Shown: one piece after another, positions 1 to 8,891 of the stretch
How positions within the stretch are numbered: the stretch's first letter is position 1
How the letters are laid out: the number at the start of each line of letters is the position of its first letter
Source: Gemmatimonadota bacterium
GTDB lineage: Bacteria; Latescibacterota; UBA2968; GCA-2709665
Assembly (NCBI GenBank): GCA_028873695.1
Contig: JAPPNU010000003.1
Span: 1-64,000, forward strand
Direction: 5' to 3'
DNA: 64,000 nt
Position numbers and translations under genes: made by a program
Notes under the pieces: model-generated
The model's database searches: none
Told to the model about the DNA's origin: nothing
What the model saw: the letters and a program-made list of their open reading frames with translations, nothing else

Positions 1-296
1 CCGTCCCGAAAATATGTCACCATTCATCCGCCGATTCATCCCGTCTGGCGGCGTTGCCTTCGCTCGGTGACCGTGAGCAGGTCGCCTCGCTCAGGCGCCT
101 TGCCAGCCGGGCGACTCGGCGGCCGAATTACGGCGAACTATTTCCGGGTCGGAACACTTGCCATTGTGGCCGAAGACAAGGCGCGCGACCGAGTCCCATC
201 CTGCGATTCGGCGAGGGAGCGCAACGCAGTATTTCGACCGCAAGGGCCGGCTGTAGCCCGGATGGGCTTTTTCAACGGGCTGCCAAGACCCCCGGG
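1..296. other. Non-coding region with repeat R1
   Basis: I see no convincing gene here. The right half, from about 162, is copy 1 of dispersed repeat R1, directly after the stop codon of the minus-strand gene ending at 297. The short open frames here have no homology I recognise. Confidence 0.5.
162..285 (+). repeat. Dispersed repeat R1, copy 1
   Basis: This 124-base stretch matches 40297-40420 without gaps at about 117 of 124 positions, counted by eye. Both copies lie immediately beyond the stop codon of a neighbouring gene, and both end in a pyrimidine-rich CTTTTTCAAC motif. I infer a small mobile or REP-like intergenic element; it has no coding capacity that I recognise. Confidence 0.85.
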
Positions 297-1403
297 CTAA
301 GCTTTCCCCGAGACAGCGTGATCTTCCAGCACATCCCGGTCGATCTCAATGCCCAGCCCCGGACACTGTAACACCGGCACGTCACCGTCCACAGCCTTGA
401 TCGGCTCTTTGGCGAGTTCGGTACGCAGCCGGTTTTCGGTCATATCGAATTCAAACAGAGATGGAAACGGATTCAGCGTATCCGGCGAGTCGGGCAGGGT
501 TGCCTGCCAGTGTATCGTGGCGGCCAGGCGAATACTGGTTCCCCACATGTGAGGCAGCACACGCACGTGATTGGCGCTTGCAAGCGCGGCGACTCGCCGG
601 CACTCCGTGAATCCGCCCGCGTCGCTGATATCCGGCTGCACGATATCCAGCCCCCGTTCCTGGATCAGGTCGCGGAACGCCCACCTGCCCTGCAGGGCCT
701 CGCCGCCGGCAACGCGCACGCCCAGGGCCTGGCGGATCTCGCGATAGCCGGAAACGTCGTCGGTTGATATCGGCTCTTCGAACCAGAGCAGATCGTTCTC
801 GAGCAACCGGCGCCCCACGTGGATCGCCGTGCCGGTATCGTAGCCGCAATTGGCGTCCACGGCGAGCAGTATTGAGTCGCCGATCGCCCCTCGCACCGCG
901 GCGGTGTTCCTGACGTCGTAGTCCACGCCGAACCCGATCTTCATCTTCACGGCCCGGAACCCCCTATCCACGTACGACGCTGCCTCTTCCGACAACGCCC
1001 GGGTCATATCCGATCTTCGCTTCAGGAACAACCCGCTGGCGTATGCCGGAATCCGATTCCGGAACGCGCCGCCCAGGAGCCTGTAGATGGGCATCTCGAG
1101 AGCCCTGCCCACGATATCCCAGAGCGCGATATCCACCGCGCTCAATTCCGAAAAACCCACGCCGCCCCGCAGATAGAGGTCGTTCCAGATGACTTCCACG
1201 TCAAACGGGTCCCGGCCGACGAGCCGCGCCCGCAACGCCGTTTCGTTCAGACTCGAGACCCCTTCACCCCAACCCGTCACACCCGCGTCTGTGATGATTT
1301 CGATCACGCCGGCGGTCCGCGCCGTATTCCAGGCAATCGAATTCGCGAACGGATCTGTCAGCGGATACCGGAGATTGTAGACCTTGACGTCGGTGATCTT
1401 CAT
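297..1403 (-). CDS. Mandelate racemase/muconate lactonizing family enzyme
   Basis: A 368-residue enolase-superfamily protein with an N-terminal capping domain (about 1-125) and a TIM barrel. It shows the family's KxK pair (K153, K155), metal ligands D183, E209 and E235, and a C-terminal barrel histidine in PHMWG (H285), as in mandelate-racemase-type enzymes. These enzymes abstract a proton alpha to a carboxylate and most often dehydrate or epimerise sugar acids; the substrate cannot be read from the sequence. It is the last gene of a minus-strand operon, 19 bases after the unknown protein at 1423-2250 and downstream of a hydroxyacid-dehydrogenase-type gene, which suggests a shared catabolic route. 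Confidence 0.9.
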   Translation of the reverse strand: MKITDVKVYNLRYPLTDPFANSIAWNTARTAGVIEIITDAGVTGWGEGVSSLNETALRARLVGRDPFDVEVIWNDLYLRGGVGFSELSAVDIALWDIVGRALEMPIYRLLGGAFRNRIPAYASGLFLKRRSDMTRALSEEAASYVDRGFRAVKMKIGFGVDYDVRNTAAVRGAIGDSILLAVDANCGYDTGTAIHVGRRLLENDLLWFEEPISTDDVSGYREIRQALGVRVAGGEALQGRWAFRDLIQERGLDIVQPDISDAGGFTECRRVAALASANHVRVLPHMWGTSIRLAATIHWQATLPDSPDTLNPFPSLFEFDMTENRLRTELAKEPIKAVDGDVPVLQCPGLGIEIDRDVLEDHAVSGKA

Positions 1404-1422
1404 TTTGTTTCGCAGACCCGCT

Positions 1423-2250
1423 TCAATCCGAAGTCCGCCGGCGGCTGTGATCGACCGCCGCGGGAAACCGGACCGTCAGATGGGTGAGGGCCTCGGCGAT
1501 TTCACACTCGCATGCCGAGGCGGGGTAAGGCAACGTACCTGTGGCGCGAAACCGTCGTCCGTTCCCGGCGTGAAAATCGCCGCGACGGTCCATGAACTGC
1601 CCCCAGTGCCCCATTGTATAGCCGATATGGGGATTCACCACCTCGCTCTCCGCCCAGCTGGCGGGAAACAGCGACCGGAACCGGGGCGTTGAATTCATCC
1701 AACTGCTGCAACGGACGATCATGATATCGGGTCGCCGCGTCCGTGAATCCCGCAGCATTCGAATCAGCGATGCTGCGAAAGGCGTAAACATCTCGCTCAG
1801 CGGCGATTTGGGCCGGTAGACATTGTCGATATGGATATTCAATCGGCCGGAATCCGTATAGTCGTAAGACCAGCATTCGTAGGGTCGTTCTCCCGAGAGA
1901 CCATCGCCGGTCGCTTTCAGACGGGCCTCGAGATAGGGCCACAGCAAAGCCAGACCCTCAGCCTCGAATCGAACGGCGGCAGATTCCATTTCATGCCTGC
2001 CGAAGAGGGACTCCAGCCGGCCGACCACGCCGGACCACTCCGGCCCGACGTCGTCGCCCGCCGGATGGCGTTTCCCGTCGTAGAGCGAGGTATTCCTGTA
2101 AATGTTCACCCGCTTGTTCACAACGTCGGCAAAGGGCTCCGATCCGGCCTTCGCCAGGCGCCACACGTACCAGAGGGAAAGTTTCGTGAATCCCTTCACG
2201 TAACGACGTCGAACCGTATCCATACCGGGCGCCGGATGTTCGGCCTCCAT
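1423..2250 (-). CDS. Conserved-looking hypothetical protein
   Basis: A 275-residue soluble protein that I cannot assign to a family. The C-terminal part carries a distinctive block, MGHWGQF followed by a glycine/arginine-rich stretch and TGTLPYP then CEC (about residues 212-250), which looks like a conserved functional site. No signal peptide or membrane segment is evident. It lies 35 bases after the dehydrogenase gene and 19 bases before the enolase-superfamily gene, so it is probably co-transcribed and serves the same pathway. The start is uncertain: an alternative ATG lies nine codons downstream (2223), and neither start has a good ribosome-binding site. Confidence 0.7.
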   Translation of the reverse strand: MEAEHPAPGMDTVRRRYVKGFTKLSLWYVWRLAKAGSEPFADVVNKRVNIYRNTSLYDGKRHPAGDDVGPEWSGVVGRLESLFGRHEMESAAVRFEAEGLALLWPYLEARLKATGDGLSGERPYECWSYDYTDSGRLNIHIDNVYRPKSPLSEMFTPFAASLIRMLRDSRTRRPDIMIVRCSSWMNSTPRFRSLFPASWAESEVVNPHIGYTMGHWGQFMDRRGDFHAGNGRRFRATGTLPYPASACECEIAEALTHLTVRFPAAVDHSRRRTSD

Positions 2251-2285
2251 ACCATTCCGTACGACGGGACGCGGGCGAAGTGCGT

Positions 2286-3176
2286 CTATCCTCTCCCGGG
2301 AAACGTCAGTTCGGCGACGCCCGACTTATCCAGTTCGCCCTTGCCGATTTCCTTCATACGGTCGTACTGCCTTTTCGTCGCATCGGCCAGCGGCAGATTC
2401 AGCCCCGCGGCACGGGCAAGATCCAGGGCGATCCCTGAATCTTTCGCAGCATGCGCAGAGGAAAAGTAACACTCGTGGTCCCGCGCCACCATATCCTCCC
2501 CGTCCGTTTCAAGAACGCGGGAATTGGCGCCGGTCTGTGAGAAAACCTGCTGCAGCATCTCCAGATCGAGGCCCAGCGCCGCCCCCAGCCCAAGCCCCTC
2601 CGCCAGGCCAGCCGTATTGATGTTCATGACCATATTGACGAGCGCCTTGACCTGCGCCGCCTGTCCGGCCTGACCGATGTACTTCAGATCGGTGCTCATC
2701 GAGTCCAGAATCGGGCGCACGTCGTCGAAGACTTCCTTCCTGCCGCCGCACATGAGATACAATGTGCCCTCCCGGGCCTGTGTGATACTGCTTGCCATAC
2801 ACCCTTCGAGGCTTCTCGCACCCGCCGCCTCAGCCAGCGCCTGGACGTCGACGTGTACCTGTGGGGCGATGGTAGCGCAATTGATGAAGACCCTTCCGTG
2901 GGCGTCGCAAAGCAGACTGTCGCCCCGGGTTGAAAACACCGCACGCATCGCTTCGTCGTCGGTGACGACCGTGATTACCTGATCCGCGGCCGCCGTCACA
3001 CACGCCAGCGAGTCGGATGCCTCACACCCGAGTTCACGCGCCAGTTCGGCCGCGGCATCCGATCGGACATCGTATACTGAAGTCACGACAAAGCCGTCGT
3101 CCTTCAGATGCCTTGCTATATTCGCGCCCATACGCCCGACACCCACCACGCCGATTCTGAAATCAGAAGTCTCCAT
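2286..3176 (-). CDS. NAD(P)-dependent oxidoreductase, 3-hydroxyisobutyrate dehydrogenase family
   Basis: A 296-residue beta-hydroxyacid dehydrogenase. The N-terminal Rossmann motif GVVGVGRMG is followed by the helical C-terminal domain with the KALVNMVMN helix, whose lysine is the family's catalytic residue. The substrate loop (EGCMASSITQAREGT) differs from the usual DAPVSGG. The family oxidises 3-hydroxyacids or reduces semialdehydes such as tartronate semialdehyde. I place the start at the ATG at 3176, because GGAGGG lies five bases upstream; the open frame continues ten codons further. It is the first gene of the operon with the unknown protein and the enolase-superfamily enzyme, fitting sugar-acid breakdown. 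Confidence 0.87.
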   Translation of the reverse strand: METSDFRIGVVGVGRMGANIARHLKDDGFVVTSVYDVRSDAAAELARELGCEASDSLACVTAAADQVITVVTDDEAMRAVFSTRGDSLLCDAHGRVFINCATIAPQVHVDVQALAEAAGARSLEGCMASSITQAREGTLYLMCGGRKEVFDDVRPILDSMSTDLKYIGQAGQAAQVKALVNMVMNINTAGLAEGLGLGAALGLDLEMLQQVFSQTGANSRVLETDGEDMVARDHECYFSSAHAAKDSGIALDLARAAGLNLPLADATKRQYDRMKEIGKGELDKSGVAELTFPGRG

Positions 3177-3260
3177 GTTACCCTCCGGCATACGAAGAGC
3201 GTTCAACTGCCGGCGCTCGTTCCGGCGCGGCCAACTGTCGAACGCTCCGTTCGGAACAAG

Positions 3261-3695
3261 CTACAGGCTGTTGTGGAATTCGGTCCAATCGTCCAGATTG
3301 TTCAGATTTACCGCGTCCAGAATCGACCCGTCGTCCGCCACCCCGGCCGCCGACAGAATCGCTCCGCGCGTATCGTCGTCGTGGTGATACCCCAGAATGG
3401 CCGCGTTGGAAGCCTCAATCTCTGCCTGCGGTATGCTTCCTCCGCGCTGGCTTACCACCCAGTTCTCGAAATCGATATACGTCGGCAGGTTGCTTTTTAC
3501 ATAGTTAACCGCCGCATCCCGATTGATTTTCAATCCGTCCAGTACCATCTGGTCGTAACCCGCGCCGCATTCGGGATAGTCGTCGGCCAGCCGGCCCTTC
3601 GCGGAAAGCGTCAGCTTCAGCCACAGTCTGGGAAGGTGGATGGCGCCCAGAGGCCCCGCAACGCCCGAACTGATAAGGGGAATCGTGCCTGCCAT
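3261..3695 (-). CDS. DUF5069 domain-containing protein
   Basis: A 144-residue cytoplasmic protein that I recognise as DUF5069 from its N-terminal PLISSGVAGPLGAIHLPRLW block and the following GYDQMVLDGL motif. The family's function is unknown. The length is normal and the start has an AAGGAG ribosome-binding site. It stands alone, with its own upstream region of about 200 bases, and is not obviously part of the neighbouring operons. Confidence 0.85.
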   Translation of the reverse strand: MAGTIPLISSGVAGPLGAIHLPRLWLKLTLSAKGRLADDYPECGAGYDQMVLDGLKINRDAAVNYVKSNLPTYIDFENWVVSQRGGSIPQAEIEASNAAILGYHHDDDTRGAILSAAGVADDGSILDAVNLNNLDDWTEFHNSL

Positions 3696-3893
3696 CGTGT
3701 GTCTCCTTCTGAAGTTGGGGAGTTTGATTGGGTGGAAACCGCTTCAGGGACACCGCGGCCGACGCACCCCCGTTCATCGGCCTGATTTTCAGAATAAAAG
3801 TACAGGATGGTACCCCTGTCAACATGAAAAACGCCGGACGTGGGCGCCGGACCGATACGCGCAACGGGCGCAGGCCGTGCTGAGAATAAAGTA

Positions 3894-3938
3894 CACGAAA
3901 CGAGCGGATGAGTACGTCGCTCATCCGCTCGTTTCGTG
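3894..3938 (-). terminator. Terminator hairpin after the bifunctional nuclease gene
   Basis: A perfect 19-bp inverted repeat with a 7-base loop (3894-3912 with 3920-3938) begins 15 bases past the stop codon of the minus-strand gene at 3954. On the minus strand it is followed by an AT-rich stretch (TACTTTATTC) rather than a clean T run, so termination is likely but could be partly factor-dependent. Confidence 0.75.
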
Positions 3939-3953
3939 CTATGCCGAACCCTT

Positions 3954-4625
3954 TCAGGCTTCGCGGCTGTTTTTCAAGCGGTCTATTTCATCGCGCAGCC
4001 TGCCGGCCTCTTCGTAACGTTCCTGCCGGCTGGCCTGTTCCATCCTGCGACGGAGATCGTTGATCCGCACCTCGACGGCGTCTCCGCCATCGGCAGACTC
4101 GCTCCTGGGGACCTCCGCGACCGTCATGACGGCTTCTTCCTTCTCCTCGACGAGCTGGGGGGGCGCCAGAGCTTCGATCGATTCCGGCTCCTCGGCGCCG
4201 ACTTCCGGGCGGTCCTCGTGTCCGGCTTCGGTAAGAACGGCCTCCGATACATAGATTGCCGCTTCGTAACGAAGCGCCAGGGCAACGCAGTCGCTCGGCC
4301 GGGCGTCGACCCGCCAGCGCTTTTCGCCGCGTGCGAGCGCCAGTTCCGCATAGAAGATACCTTTTTTCAATGCGACAATGTAGACGCCTTCTATTGTGGT
4401 GTCGAGCTGGCCCAGAATGGACCGGACCAGGTCGTGAGTGAGCGGGCGAGGCGGGCGCTCGTTCGTCAGTTCGGCGTAGATGGCGCTGGCTTCCATCAGT
4501 CCGATCACGATCGGCAGCAAGACGTTGTGCTCATTGTTGCCAAGCCAGATCATACGCGGCTGGGAAACCTGTACAGGTCGCAACGCGTTCAACGTGCGTT
4601 CTATGTCGATCTTGACTTCAACCAT
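3954..4625 (-). CDS. Bifunctional nuclease domain protein with C-terminal UVR motif
   Basis: A 223-residue protein. Residues about 1-130 form the bifunctional nuclease (BFN/DUF151) domain, with motifs IWLGNNEHN, ALKKGIFYAEL and ARPSDCVALALR. An acidic, low-complexity linker follows, then a C-terminal UvrB/UvrC-type motif (about 190-220, RRRMEQASRQERYEEAGRLRD) that in other proteins mediates protein contacts. This architecture is widespread in bacteria; its cellular role is not settled. The start at 4625 is chosen because GGAGGAAGCAG precedes it; the frame is open for seven further codons. A strong hairpin follows the gene. Confidence 0.88.
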   Translation of the reverse strand: MVEVKIDIERTLNALRPVQVSQPRMIWLGNNEHNVLLPIVIGLMEASAIYAELTNERPPRPLTHDLVRSILGQLDTTIEGVYIVALKKGIFYAELALARGEKRWRVDARPSDCVALALRYEAAIYVSEAVLTEAGHEDRPEVGAEEPESIEALAPPQLVEEKEEAVMTVAEVPRSESADGGDAVEVRINDLRRRMEQASRQERYEEAGRLRDEIDRLKNSREA

Positions 4626-4712
4626 CTGCTTCCTCCGGATTCTCATTTCCCCAGAATATGCTCAGCAATATACGAAAGCCAGATTCCCCGACAAGGGTAA
4701 TTTTCGCTTTTC

Positions 4713-6023
4713 TTAGACGCATTGCGCCGCGAACCGTTCCATCTGCCGAATACACACCGCCTCGAGCCGTTCCGCACTCCCGGGCGCAACCCGCGACCAG
4801 GGTCCGGCAACCACCTCGTAACCGCCCTCTTCGTACGCTCTGTGGATTGGGAAATACCCCACCCATCCGTTCGCGTTGCCCGTTACGAACCAGGCGCCGG
4901 CCCGTTTGATTGCGAGCCCGGTTTCGACAAACACCTCCCCGGGGAGCGCGACCCAGCGCAGGCGGCCCAGCGCCATCGCCTGGACTTCGACCTGAAGCGA
5001 CCCTTCAGCCAGTTTTCGCGCCAGCCGCAATGCCCGGCGGTTTTCGGAAGAAGGACTCCGCGCCGAGGTTTTTTCAGCCTCCTCCAGCGGCGGACAGGGC
5101 CTCGGGTCCAGCTCCAGCCGGTCCGTGTCGTAAGCCACCCGGGTAGAACGAAGCGGAGGTCCGTTCTTCAGACGGGCGATCTCATCCAGCGTGCCTCGAC
5201 CCAGCGTTCGTCCAATCCAGGCCACGTCATCGAAACCGGTCGTCACGCGAATCGAGTTGACGTTGCCGCACGCGCCGTTGACGAAGAGACACGTTGCGCC
5301 ATCCAGGCCCTCTTCCACGGAAGCCGTGAGGGCGCCGGGATAATCCGCGGACACCGGCGGAAGCAGCATGGCCACGACGGGATGTGCGGAATAGTTCACC
5401 ATCACAGCCTGCGGCTGTCCAGTCAGGGCTTCGAGATAAAGTACGGACAGCGCCTCATCGACGGCCCAGGTTCCGGCCGCCGCCTCGAGCGCCGGCAACG
5501 CCCCGGCGCGGTTCAGTGTGCCGTCTTTCAGAAGAATTCGCCGATGCCGGGACACGCCCGGCACCTGTGTCACCCCGGCGTAGGCCCGGACGGCGGTCCG
5601 CTTTTCCCACGCTTCGGTAACCGTGGACGCCAGCGTCTCGAGGTGCCCTTCCAGCCACTCCTGAATCCCGTCGGTTTCACGGAACGGCGTCAGCCCCAGC
5701 GTCTCGGGCGTGGAGTGGGAATGGGTGGCCGTCAGCATGACCCCTTCTCGTGCAAGCCCCGTCCGGCTGGCAACCAGCGAACGCAACTCCGCCGTAAAGT
5801 TCCGGTCCGGACCGAGAATCGCGTTGTCGTATCCGATCGAGTCCACCGACAGCACCGCGATCGAACAGCGGCCGTCGTCGAGTACAAGGGCCCTGGCGTA
5901 CAGTTCGTCGTGAACGCCCTCGAACGGTTCGCAGGCGCCGTTCCCGGACGACGTCAGATAAGGCACCCACGTGGGCGGGGTAACACACCGCTTTGCCGCG
6001 CCGGCCATCAGCAAATCAGACAC
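4713..6023 (-). CDS. Neutral/alkaline ceramidase-like protein
   Basis: A 436-residue protein resembling the N-terminal domain of neutral/alkaline non-lysosomal ceramidases. The THSHSTPE segment carries the zinc-ligand histidines, and NYSAHPVV and FVNGACGNVN match other conserved blocks. No signal peptide is visible, so an intracellular amidase or hydrolase acting on something other than ceramide is possible. The start is read as GTG at 6023, with an in-frame ATG at 6008 as the alternative. It is transcribed divergently from the isomerase-like gene at 6098, 74 bases away. A related protein is encoded at 44553-45830. Confidence 0.82.
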   Translation of the reverse strand: MSDLLMAGAAKRCVTPPTWVPYLTSSGNGACEPFEGVHDELYARALVLDDGRCSIAVLSVDSIGYDNAILGPDRNFTAELRSLVASRTGLAREGVMLTATHSHSTPETLGLTPFRETDGIQEWLEGHLETLASTVTEAWEKRTAVRAYAGVTQVPGVSRHRRILLKDGTLNRAGALPALEAAAGTWAVDEALSVLYLEALTGQPQAVMVNYSAHPVVAMLLPPVSADYPGALTASVEEGLDGATCLFVNGACGNVNSIRVTTGFDDVAWIGRTLGRGTLDEIARLKNGPPLRSTRVAYDTDRLELDPRPCPPLEEAEKTSARSPSSENRRALRLARKLAEGSLQVEVQAMALGRLRWVALPGEVFVETGLAIKRAGAWFVTGNANGWVGYFPIHRAYEEGGYEVVAGPWSRVAPGSAERLEAVCIRQMERFAAQCV

Positions 6024-6097
6024 TCCATCAATCCCATGTTGACACGGGCGGTTTCCGCGGATAAATTACACCCGCTTCCGTCACAAGGGGAACTCCG

Positions 6098-6922
6098 ATG
6101 AGACTCTCGCTTTCCGTGCGTGTTGCAGAAAGCTTCAGCAACAAACGTGTCGTGGACATTCCGCTGCCCGACCTTGCCGGCATCGCGGGAAGGGCCGGAT
6201 TCGGCGCGCTGTGCATGCGGGCTTCGGTCGTCGGCGTCCGGAGCGCGCCGGAGTCCGTGGAATCCGCCCGCGCGCTTCTGCAGCGGGAAGGCCTCGCGGT
6301 GTCCATGGTTACGGGAGACTTTGCCGTTCCCGAAAACGGTGACGAAGGTCCGGGTTGCCTTCGAAACATCACGCCGTACCTCGATCTGGCCCAGGCCCTC
6401 GGATCCAATCTGATTCGCGTCTGCATCAAAACGGGGGCCGACATTCCCTTTGCGCGAAATTCCGCCGACGAGGCCGCCGAACGGAATATCCGCCTTGCTC
6501 ACCAGAGCCATACGCTCAGCCTGTTCGAGACCGTCGAGGGCTCGTTGAACGTACTCGGGCAAATAGGCAGATCCAATTTCGGATTGATCTACGAACCCGC
6601 CAACCTCGCCCTCTGCGGGGAAGATTACGGGCCGGAAACGCTTAAGACATTTCAGCCGTACCTGTTCAACGTCTACCTGCAGAACCACGCGCCCCATCCC
6701 GACGGCGACATGCCGATGTCCACCTGGGCCAACGGTACCGTGACGTCCATCCTGCGTCCGCTCGATGCTGCCGGGGGCATCGATTTCGGCAGGGTCTTCG
6801 AGGGGCTGCACGCCATCTCCTACAGCGGCTACGTCACCGTGCATCAGGCGTTCGGCGGGCGCCTGACCCCGGACGAGGCCGCTACCCGATCCGCACGATT
6901 CCTGAAGTCGTTCATCGTTTGA
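6098..6922 (+). CDS. Sugar phosphate isomerase/epimerase-like TIM-barrel protein
   Basis: A 274-residue protein of the xylose-isomerase-like TIM-barrel superfamily. Supporting segments are LVDIP-type strand 1, ALGSNLIRVCI, the LFETVEGS strand with an acidic metal ligand, NFGLIYEPANL, the NVYLQNHAP strand with a histidine, and a terminal YSGYVTVHQAF. Such enzymes isomerise or epimerise sugars, inositols or related polyols using a divalent metal. AAGGGGA lies ahead of the ATG. The divergent ceramidase-like gene shares the 74-base upstream region. Confidence 0.83.
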   Translation: MRLSLSVRVAESFSNKRVVDIPLPDLAGIAGRAGFGALCMRASVVGVRSAPESVESARALLQREGLAVSMVTGDFAVPENGDEGPGCLRNITPYLDLAQALGSNLIRVCIKTGADIPFARNSADEAAERNIRLAHQSHTLSLFETVEGSLNVLGQIGRSNFGLIYEPANLALCGEDYGPETLKTFQPYLFNVYLQNHAPHPDGDMPMSTWANGTVTSILRPLDAAGGIDFGRVFEGLHAISYSGYVTVHQAFGGRLTPDEAATRSARFLKSFIV

Positions 6923-6998
6923 GTCAACGAGCGACAGGTTTCATGGATGGAGCCCGCCTTAACACCAGGATTCCGCATCGACTAGACAGGCTGCTATG

Positions 6999-7397
6999 CT
7001 ATTGTGGAGCCGAGGCGTATTCCGCGGTGATTTCGTGTTCGATCCCGCCCCTGACGTTGAACCGGCCGACCACCGCCATTTCCAGGGGCGCGCATGCCAG
7101 AACCAGGTCGTCCAGGATCCGGTTCGTCACCTCTTCGAAAAACGCGCCCGTATCGCGAAACGACCTGAAGTAGTGCTTGAGCGACTTGAGCTCCACGCAC
7201 TTCTCGCGCGGAACGTACCGGACGACGATCGTGGCGAAATCGGGTTGTCCCGTAAGCGGACACAGCGACGTGAATTCCCGGCACGTAAATTCGATCGTGT
7301 ACCGCCTGCCCGGACGCGGATTCTCGAAGACTTCCAGAATTTCACCTGCCGTAGCCCGCAATCTGGCGCTCCTCTCAAGAATTGGCTGCCCCGTCAC
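6999..7397 (-). CDS. queF: 7-cyano-7-deazaguanine (preQ0) reductase QueF
   Basis: A 132-residue type I QueF, the NADPH-dependent reductase converting preQ0 to preQ1 in queuosine synthesis. The active-site cysteine is C46 in EFTSLCP and the proton donor aspartate is D53 in GQPDFA. The VELKSLK QueF motif is at 68-74, the substrate-binding glutamate lies in FFEE (88-89), and the C-terminal FNVRGGI block is present. The start is read as GTG at 7397, which overlaps the upstream paralogue by 23 bases, so the two are translationally coupled. No other queuosine gene is in the window. Confidence 0.93.
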   Translation of the reverse strand: MTGQPILERSARLRATAGEILEVFENPRPGRRYTIEFTCREFTSLCPLTGQPDFATIVVRYVPREKCVELKSLKHYFRSFRDTGAFFEEVTNRILDDLVLACAPLEMAVVGRFNVRGGIEHEITAEYASAPQ

Positions 7398-7728
7398 TTG
7401 CCGTATCGACGGTGACCGTCGCGGCGATTCCTCCCCTCACCGCGAACTCGCCTGCAACCGTCATTCTCTTCGGACTACAGGCCGCGACCAGATCATCCAG
7501 AATCCGGTTGACGGACGCCTCGTACGACATCGACTGATTTCGGTACGACCCCAGATACCGCTTGAGCGACACGGTCTCGATACACGTGTCACCCGGCACA
7601 TATCGAACGGTGACCGTCGCAAAAACGGGTTCGTTCGTTACCGGATGGACGGCCGTGAACTCGGAAAAGGTAAACGCGATGGTATACGGCCTGTCCGGCT
7701 GCGGGTTTTCTACCGTCTTCAGACCCAC
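7375..7728 (-). CDS. Degenerate QueF paralogue lacking catalytic Cys and Asp
   Basis: A 117-residue T-fold protein clearly homologous to the adjacent QueF. It shares EFTAVHP against EFTSLCP, the ETVSLKRY motif against ELKSLKHY, the [12 protein letters not shown] helix and FAVRGGI. The catalytic cysteine is histidine (H28) and the active-site aspartate is valine (V35), while the glutamates E51 and E70 remain. It therefore should not form the thioimide intermediate. It overlaps the intact queF by 23 bases and precedes it. I infer a non-catalytic partner subunit, comparable to the two unequal halves of fused type II QueF; a different T-fold activity is also possible. Confidence 0.85.
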   Translation of the reverse strand: MGLKTVENPQPDRPYTIAFTFSEFTAVHPVTNEPVFATVTVRYVPGDTCIETVSLKRYLGSYRNQSMSYEASVNRILDDLVAACSPKRMTVAGEFAVRGGIAATVTVDTASDGAANS

Positions 7729-7793
7729 GTGGACGCTCCGTGATTACGTCCCGGCGGGTGTTCCGGGATTCGGATTCCGCGGCACGGACGACG

Positions 7794-8795
7794 TCAGAAT
7801 CCGGGTACGGCCACGGGCTTGCCGGATCGCACGGATTCGAACAGTGCCACGCAGATTGCCGCCGTGCGGACGGATTGCTCCAGATTCAACTGCGGCTCCG
7901 TGTCGTTCTCAATGGCTTGAAGCAGGTCTTCGATCAGCTTCCGCCGGCTGTCCCGGCCGTCGTCTTCCACCTCGAGAGGCGCCCACTTTCGGCCCTGCAG
8001 GTCCGAAACCAGCCGCGCGGGCGGGGCCTGGGCCGTCAGAAACGTCTTGCGTGTGCCGTATATCTGCACGTTGCGAAAGCCGGGCCGGGCCGATCCCATC
8101 GTCGTAAACGTCTTGGCCACACATCCGTTCTCGAAGCGGATGATTCCCACGATGCAGTCGGTCACGTCCACACCGTGCGACGCTGCGGATATGCCGTTTC
8201 CGTATGCGGCCACCTCCGCCGCGGGCGAGTCCACAATCCACTGGATCACGTCCACGGGGTGGATGCTGCCGCCGGCCGCCGCGTTATAGTGCGGTCCCAA
8301 CCCGCCGCGCCATCCGTCCTGAAACAGATTCAGGTGGTTGGATATATAGTCTGCCTCCGCGTAGAACACCTCGCCGAACGCCTGCGCCTCGACCTGGCGT
8401 TTCAACTCCCGAAACGTCTCATCGAACCGGATCTGGCAGCCGTGCGACACCCTTCGCCCCGTCCGGCGCGAGGTCCGTACGATTCGCTCGATATCCTCGA
8501 ACGTGGTGGCCAACGGCTTCTCGACCAGCACGTGCTTCCCGGAGGCCATCATTTCAACGGCCGGGTCGGCGTGCAGATGATCGGGCGTGCAGATTGAGAC
8601 GACGTCGATTTCATCCAGGTCGGCCAGGGCGCGATAATCCGTATAGCGTCGCCGGACGCCCTGCTCGTTCCCCACCTGTTCCAGCAGCTCCCCGTTTACG
8701 TCGCAGATCGCGGCGACCTCCGCGCCCGCTTCCCGATAGGCGGCGATGTGCCCCCTGCCCACGCCCAGACCGATCACCGCCGCGTTCAGTGCCAC
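7794..8795 (-). CDS. Gfo/Idh/MocA family oxidoreductase
   Basis: A 333-residue NAD(P)-dependent dehydrogenase. The nucleotide-binding start VIGLGVGRGH, the SICTPDHLHAD segment and the EKPLA motif (catalytic lysine) are all present, as is the AAGGSIHPVDV helix with its histidine in the C-terminal alpha/beta domain. Substrates in this family are sugars, inositols and related compounds. The start is GTG at 8795, with GGAGGT seven bases upstream. It lies 97 bases after the unknown protein at 8892 on the same strand and may be co-transcribed with it and with the queF pair. Confidence 0.9.
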   Translation of the reverse strand: MALNAAVIGLGVGRGHIAAYREAGAEVAAICDVNGELLEQVGNEQGVRRRYTDYRALADLDEIDVVSICTPDHLHADPAVEMMASGKHVLVEKPLATTFEDIERIVRTSRRTGRRVSHGCQIRFDETFRELKRQVEAQAFGEVFYAEADYISNHLNLFQDGWRGGLGPHYNAAAGGSIHPVDVIQWIVDSPAAEVAAYGNGISAASHGVDVTDCIVGIIRFENGCVAKTFTTMGSARPGFRNVQIYGTRKTFLTAQAPPARLVSDLQGRKWAPLEVEDDGRDSRRKLIEDLLQAIENDTEPQLNLEQSVRTAAICVALFESVRSGKPVAVPGF

Positions 8796-8891
8796 AGGTC
8801 AGACCTCCAATGAGACGATTCTCGTTCGGATTTCTCGAATAGCGTACTGCGTACCGATACGCGGTATGTTAAATCGTGAGGCGGTTAGACC

